A DNA stretch of 36,613 nucleotides, taken from the NCBI GenBank assembly GCA_031265875.1, contig JAISCA010000032.1, positions 1-36,613 of the forward strand. The letters run 5' to 3'. The number at the start of each line of letters is the position of its first letter. The stretch's first letter is position 1. The notes under the pieces were generated by a model. It had not been told where the DNA came from and made no database searches. It saw only the letters and a program-made list of their open reading frames with translations. The stretch is from Propionibacteriaceae bacterium. Its GTDB lineage: Bacteria > Actinomycetota > Actinomycetes > Propionibacteriales > Propionibacteriaceae. Both the position numbers and the translations under genes were made by a program. Below are positions 33,331 through 36,613 of the stretch, one piece after another.

Positions 33331-34923
33331 TTACGGGTTCACGCTGATGTGGACGTGGTCGATGTGGTTCTCGGTGTCGGAGCCGCGGTCGGCCATCCAA
33401 CGCCAGCCCTCTCTGCTACGGGCCACGGACCAGATGTGTTGATTGAAGATGACGTAGTTGATGTTCAAGGAGACCGCTCGCTCCACGAAGAAGGCCGCGA
33501 TCTGCTCACCCAAGGCCCGGTTGTTGCGGTAGTCGGGCAACATGATGTCGACCGCCCGGCCCATGTCGTGGTCGCCCACGCCGGTCCGGTAGGCCTGGCC
33601 GTAGTAGGTGTAGATCTGGGGGAAGTTGGCTTGGGACAACCTCACCACTTCGGTCGCGTACGGGGTCAGACCCTGCAGGCCGACCGAGCCGCCGGTGTTG
33701 ACCAAGGTCGGTTTGGTCTCGGACAGGTAGTCGCCGGAGACCCAGCGCGTGGTCCCGCCGTAGATGATCTGGTACCAGCCGCTCTCGGTCACCCCGGTGA
33801 TGTCGACCGCCGTGCCGCCGTTGATCAGGCCCACCTTGGTGCTGGAGACCGAGGGCTGGGTACGGACGTTGAGGTTGGTCGTGGTGTAGAGCTGGCCCAC
33901 CGCCACGGCCCCGGAGCCGCCGCCGGGAGCGGGCGCCGTGACTTCGGCCAAGTACTTGGCGTTGACCCAGCGGATCTCGTCGTGCCAGACGATTTGGGCC
34001 ACGCCGTTCTCCTCCAGGCCGGTGATGTCGACGATGGTGCCGGTCGGGATGTCGCCGTAGTCGTAGAAGTCAGCCGCCGAGGAGCTACGCAGCATCAGCG
34101 CGGTGGTGGCGCGGCGCTGACCCACCACGGCGGGCAGAGCCGGGGTCTCGGGGGTCGGCTCAGTCGTCTCCGGGGGAGTCTCCGGATCGGGCTCCGTCGG
34201 CGTCGGCTCGGTCGTCGGCGGCGTCTCAGGCGGTGTGGTCTCGGTCGGCGGGGTCTCAACCGGCGGGTCCACCGGCGGTGGCGTCTCGGCCGGGGGAGCC
34301 GGCGGCTGAGTCGGTTCAGTCGGTTGGGCCGGATCAGTGGGCTGGGTCGGTTCAGTGGGCTGGGCGGGTTCGGTCGGTTGGGCCGGTTGAGTGGGCTCGG
34401 TCGGCTGGGCCGACGACTCCAACTTGATCCAGGAGGTCGAGACCCAACGTTGGGTCGATCCCCAGACGATCTGGGAGAAGCCGTTCGAAGTCACGCCGGT
34501 CAAGGTCACAGCGGCCCCGTAGGGCAGCACTTCGACCCGGCTGTGGCTGGTCGAGGGGCCGACGCGAACGTTCAGAGCGGCCGTCGTGCGGGCCTGGCCG
34601 GTCGGGCCGCTGCCCAGCGACGGGTTGGCCCCGGAGGAGGTGAAGTACTGGCTGGAGACGTAGCCGGGGCGGCCGTGATAGTCGACTGGGGTCCACCCGT
34701 CGACCGAGGGGCCGGTCGCGTCGATGGTCCAGCCCCAGGCCACGTAGCCGATGATGGCCCGCGCGGTCGAGGGGCCGGAGCGGACGTTGACTGTGGTGGT
34801 GGCCCGGATCGGTTCGGCGGCCTGGGCGTTCGCACCCATGACGAGGCCGTCGAGTCCTTGGGCGGCCAGCACCAGGCTGGCCACTGCGGCCACCATGGTG
34901 GCGACCCGTTTGGTCTGTTTCAC
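33331..34923 (-). CDS. secreted SH3-domain protein with an M15-like C-terminal domain
   Basis: 530-residue exported protein, probably a peptidoglycan peptidase. A signal peptide (about 1-35, ending near ANAQA) is followed by two bacterial SH3 domains marked by VNVRSGPST and LNVRVGPSTS, a linker of roughly 90 residues rich in Pro, Thr and Glu with repeated QPTEP units, two more SH3 domains (LMLRSSS, LNVRTQPS), and a C-terminal domain with DHDMGRAVDIM and HIDHVHIS. The last two motifs supply the His, Asp and His zinc ligands expected of LAS/M15 D,D-peptidases. The GTG at 34923 is chosen because AGGAAGG lies seven bases before it and the signal peptide starts there; the in-frame ATG at 34983 lies in the leader. 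The SH3 domains would hold it to the cell wall. Confidence 0.85.
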   Translation of the reverse strand: MKQTKRVATMVAAVASLVLAAQGLDGLVMGANAQAAEPIRATTTVNVRSGPSTARAIIGYVAWGWTIDATGPSVDGWTPVDYHGRPGYVSSQYFTSSGANPSLGSGPTGQARTTAALNVRVGPSTSHSRVEVLPYGAAVTLTGVTSNGFSQIVWGSTQRWVSTSWIKLESSAQPTEPTQPAQPTEPAQPTEPTQPTDPAQPTEPTQPPAPPAETPPPVDPPVETPPTETTPPETPPTTEPTPTEPDPETPPETTEPTPETPALPAVVGQRRATTALMLRSSSAADFYDYGDIPTGTIVDITGLEENGVAQIVWHDEIRWVNAKYLAEVTAPAPGGGSGAVAVGQLYTTTNLNVRTQPSVSSTKVGLINGGTAVDITGVTESGWYQIIYGGTTRWVSGDYLSETKPTLVNTGGSVGLQGLTPYATEVVRLSQANFPQIYTYYGQAYRTGVGDHDMGRAVDIMLPDYRNNRALGEQIAAFFVERAVSLNINYVIFNQHIWSVARSREGWRWMADRGSDTENHIDHVHISVNP

Positions 34924-34951
34924 GACGAAACCTTCCTGCTGTTGTGGTGGC

Positions 34952-35022
34952 GTCACGGGACACCTCGGCCCGCCCCGTCTCAATTGGGCGGCGGCGCCGA
35001 TTCAAAATGCTTCAGTCGTGAC
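34952..35022 (-). promoter_or_regulatory. candidate structured 5' leader of the SH3 peptidase mRNA
   Basis: Between the predicted transcript start near 35018 and the GTG lies a leader of about 95 bases. GTCACG at its 5' end (35017-35022) can pair with CGTGAC (34952-34957), enclosing an inner CCGCCC/GGGCGG helix. I could not match it to the ydaO (c-di-AMP) consensus. Confidence 0.35.
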
Positions 35023-35024
35023 CG

Positions 35025-35054
35025 AACTTACGACTCCCCGATCGGACTGGACAA
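35025..35054 (-). promoter_or_regulatory. promoter of the SH3 peptidase gene
   Basis: On the minus strand TTGTCC (35049-35054), an 18-base spacer and TAAGTT (35025-35030). Confidence 0.45.
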
Positions 35055-35071
35055 GGCCTGGAGTTGTCCAG
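35047..35071. promoter_or_regulatory. inverted repeat in the divergent SH3/zincin promoter region
   Basis: CTGGACAA and TTGTCCAG (35047-35054 and 35064-35071) pair perfectly around nine bases. It overlaps the -35 box of the SH3 gene and lies about 60 bases before the -10 box of the zincin gene, so it could be an operator for one or both. An alternative stem, CCTGGA-GTTG-TCCAGG, overlaps it. Confidence 0.45.
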
Positions 35072-35127
35072 GAATGCGACACGCCGAGTGCGGGAAGCGA
35101 ATTGCACGAGTGTGATTATGTGGCCGC

Positions 35128-35133
35128 TACGAT
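35128..35133 (+). promoter_or_regulatory. -10 box of a leaderless promoter for the zincin gene
   Basis: TACGAT, seven bases before the ATG at 35141; the ATG at 35132 overlaps the box and is rejected. Confidence 0.5.
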
Positions 35134-35140
35134 GGCTCGC

Positions 35141-35494
35141 ATGGCTGTCGATATCTCCGATGATGAATTCGAGGACTTAGTCGCTGAAGCCCTCGACTCA
35201 ATTCCTCCGAGTTTCTGGGAGAGGGTCGATAATTTGGTCGTCCTGATCGAACCTGAGGCTCCCGAGTCCGACCCCGACCTGCTCGGTCTGTACGACGGAA
35301 TCTCCTTGTCAGAGCGAGATACGTCGTACGGCATGGTGCTGCCGGACCGGGTCCTGGTGTTCCGTGAGTCGCTGAAGCGATTCTCTCAAAATCGGGCCGA
35401 CTTAGCCGAGCAAGTGGCGATCACGGTGGTGCATGAGATAGGCCATTTCTTCGGCTTCGAAGACGACGATCTAGATGAATTGGGTTGGGGCTGA
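35141..35494 (+). CDS. zincin-like metallopeptidase family protein (PF06262 type)
   Basis: 117-residue acidic protein of the small actinobacterial zincin family (formerly DUF1025). The zinc-binding helix is HEIGHFFGFEDDDLDELGW at 98-116, with His98, Glu99 and His102. The N-terminal part (FEDLVAEALDSIPPSF) is characteristic of the family. No signal peptide is present, so it is cytosolic. Whether it is a true protease is unknown. The start is fixed by the -10 box. It converges with the next gene, 53 bases away. Confidence 0.87.
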   Translation: MAVDISDDEFEDLVAEALDSIPPSFWERVDNLVVLIEPEAPESDPDLLGLYDGISLSERDTSYGMVLPDRVLVFRESLKRFSQNRADLAEQVAITVVHEIGHFFGFEDDDLDELGWG

Positions 35495-35547
35495 AGCGGG
35501 ACCGGCCTGGGCCACCCGAACCAGTTTCTCAACCCTGACGTGAGGGT

Positions 35548-36234
35548 TCAGTCCGAGGCCGCTATCGCGCCGTCGATAATCGCCCAACTCTGGGCTTGGG
35601 CCGACACCCAGACCGCCGGTCGACCCAATGAATCCGGTCCCAACCAGCCGGCCCGCAACTGGCTGGTCTCGACCACGCTGGCGCCGACCGCCATGGCCGC
35701 CACCGCCCGGGCGCTGGGGCCAGGGCAGCGCACGGCCAGACAGTCCAACCGGCCGGACAGGGCATTGACCGACAGGGTGTCGAGGCTGGCTGGGTCGAAG
35801 CCATCGGCCACCACCACCAGCCCGCAGTCCAGACGGCGAGCCTCTTCGATCGGGGCCAGCAGCTCCCGGAAGGAGCCGATCCGTTCGGCCACCAGCACCA
35901 GCGGCCGCCACAGCACCGCCCAGCGGGTATCCGGATCGGTCACGAAACGGTCCCTGGCCCAACCGCCCTCCAAACTGGTGGACTTCGCGATGGCCTGTTC
36001 CAACCGTTGACGCTGGTCTGGGGTCAGCGGCTGGCCGGCCCGGGCCTGGTCGAAAGCGTGGGTTGGCACGTAATGGGGTTTGCCTCGGTCTGGCTCCAGC
36101 CCTGGCACCACCCGCTCCGGCGGTTCGGCCAAGGCCGCCCGCCGCCGTAAACGATTGGTCCGGTCGACCCAGGCCCCGCCCAGCAGCGCCACCAGGGCGA
36201 GAAGGGCGACCCCCCCTAGCACCGACCAATCCAT
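35548..36234 (-). CDS. membrane-anchored GroEL apical-domain-like protein
   Basis: 228 residues. One TM helix (about 5-23) is followed by DRTNRLRRR, so by the positive-inside rule the rest faces the cytoplasm. Residues 97-205 follow the apical domain of GroEL: FVTDPDTRWAVL against FVTDTERMEAVL, then ELLAPIEEARR, LVVVADGFDPASLDTLSVN against LLIIAEDVEGEALATLVVN, LSGRLDCLAVRCPG against IRGTFKVVAVKAPG, and a segment matching ILTGG. The final AIIDGA recalls TIVDGA at the edge of the apical domain. The equatorial ATPase domain and its GDGTTT loop are absent, so it cannot fold proteins by the ATP cycle. It may hold or recruit substrates at the membrane. The comparison is from memory of GroEL sequences. 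Residues 24-95 have no clear match. The ATG at 36234 has no ribosome binding site. Confidence 0.75.
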   Translation of the reverse strand: MDWSVLGGVALLALVALLGGAWVDRTNRLRRRAALAEPPERVVPGLEPDRGKPHYVPTHAFDQARAGQPLTPDQRQRLEQAIAKSTSLEGGWARDRFVTDPDTRWAVLWRPLVLVAERIGSFRELLAPIEEARRLDCGLVVVADGFDPASLDTLSVNALSGRLDCLAVRCPGPSARAVAAMAVGASVVETSQLRAGWLGPDSLGRPAVWVSAQAQSWAIIDGAIAASD

Positions 36235-36294
36235 GTCCCACAGTCTGCCAGCCCCAGATCACGCTCTCGTGGCTTGGGCGGGCCGGGAGCCTCC

Positions 36295-36405
36295 TCAGGC
36301 GAGCGCGGCGATCACGCCATCGACGAAGTCGGGGCGCCACCAGCCACCGCCCGCCCCGTGCGCGGCAGGGGGATTGGTGAACTCGACCAGACCCTCTAGT
36401 CCCAT
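36295..36405 (-). CDS. candidate 36-residue small protein
   Basis: Reads MGLEGLVEFTNPPAAHGAGG and continues GWWRPDFVDGVIAALA. Codon use is like the neighbours. It lies 60 bases upstream of the chaperonin-like gene on the same strand. No ribosome binding site or -10 box is obvious before the ATG, though GAGGAGG follows its stop. It may be real, but could be chance. Confidence 0.3.
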   Translation of the reverse strand: MGLEGLVEFTNPPAAHGAGGGWWRPDFVDGVIAALA

Positions 36406-36546
36406 ACTCACAGGGCAGTTACGACGTTTTAGTCTTTGTGGTGGTCGACGGGTCGTGACCCGGGTTACGACTGACGCCTGTGGGCTGTCTTCAGCGTGAT
36501 TTGTCCGGCTCGTCGTCCGTCGGGCCCTGGCCCGGCGGGCATGACC

Positions 36547-36612
36547 TCATAGGAGCTTGTCCATAAGACCCGAAAACGTCTTGTCTGCCCGCCGAGCCGG
36601 GGTGTCACCCTT
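36547..36612 (-). CDS. possible C-terminal end of a gene entering from the right edge
   Basis: An open minus-strand frame reaches the window edge and ends KGDTPARRADKTFSGLMDKL-L-stop. It is too short to identify. One other minus-strand frame is also open here, so the call is weak. Confidence 0.22.
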   Translation of the reverse strand, partial: KGDTPARRADKTFSGLMDKLL

Positions 36613-36613
36613 C

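Noticed and set aside
32906-33400. A 164-codon minus-strand ORF after the SH3 gene
   Set aside because: It runs through the terminator hairpin and into the end of the SH3 gene, has Arg/Pro/His-rich shadow composition, and no ribosome binding site.
34924-35030. ydaO/c-di-AMP riboswitch before the SH3 peptidase gene
   Set aside because: The context is right, but the conserved blocks of that riboswitch could not be found in the leader.

Overview
The window is very GC-rich, with G or C in most third codon positions, and reads as the chromosome of an actinobacterium. Supporting signs are the purM-DUF3073 pair, abundant leaderless genes (a TANNNT -10 box 6-7 nt before an ATG or GTG), a PurF with a propeptide, and the trmH - membrane protein - fba - purA order. 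A member of the Propionibacteriales would fit, but that placement is inference from gene content. No phage, insertion sequence or CRISPR array is visible.

Layout. 1-3.6 kb: TrmH-type RNA methyltransferase, a two-TM membrane protein, class II fructose-bisphosphate aldolase, a strong bidirectional terminator and a convergent aldo/keto reductase. 3.8-5.1 kb: purA. 5.4-12.2 kb: a candidate small ORF coupled to a DUF89 phosphatase, then a carbohydrate operon (FGGY kinase, DapA/NAL-family lyase, DeoC, SDR, MIF-like tautomerase) followed by a SorC-family regulator; the kinase promoter carries a perfect palindrome over its -10 box. 12.3-15.1 kb: purD-purB. 15.4-16.7 kb: PEBP protein and a SprT-like protein. 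17.3-20.2 kb: lutABC lactate oxidation operon. 20.3-25.1 kb: a purC-purS fusion with a 200-residue Pro/Ala tail, purQ and purL. 25.2-27.9 kb: orphan Phd-type antitoxin, M20 dipeptidase and a small lipoprotein gene flanked by two diverged copies of the dipeptidase 3' end. 27.9-32.1 kb: purF, purM, DUF3073 and an alpha/beta hydrolase. 32.3-32.7 kb: tRNA-Glu, tRNA-Asp and tRNA-Phe. 33.3-36.6 kb: a secreted SH3 cell-wall peptidase, a zincin-type metallopeptidase, and a membrane-anchored protein whose soluble part is a GroEL apical domain without the ATPase domain.

Function. Most of de novo purine synthesis is here (purF, D, L/Q/S, M, C, B, plus purA for AMP), split into several transcription units; purN, purE/K and purH are absent from the window. 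The sugar operon has the parts to phosphorylate a sugar or polyol derivative and cleave it by two different Schiff-base aldolases, under a local SorC regulator; its substrate is unknown and no transporter is encoded nearby.

The most unusual items are the membrane-tethered chaperonin apical domain at the right end, the sugar operon with its odd enzyme set, the PurC-PurS-tail fusion, and the 3'-end duplication around the lipoprotein gene.
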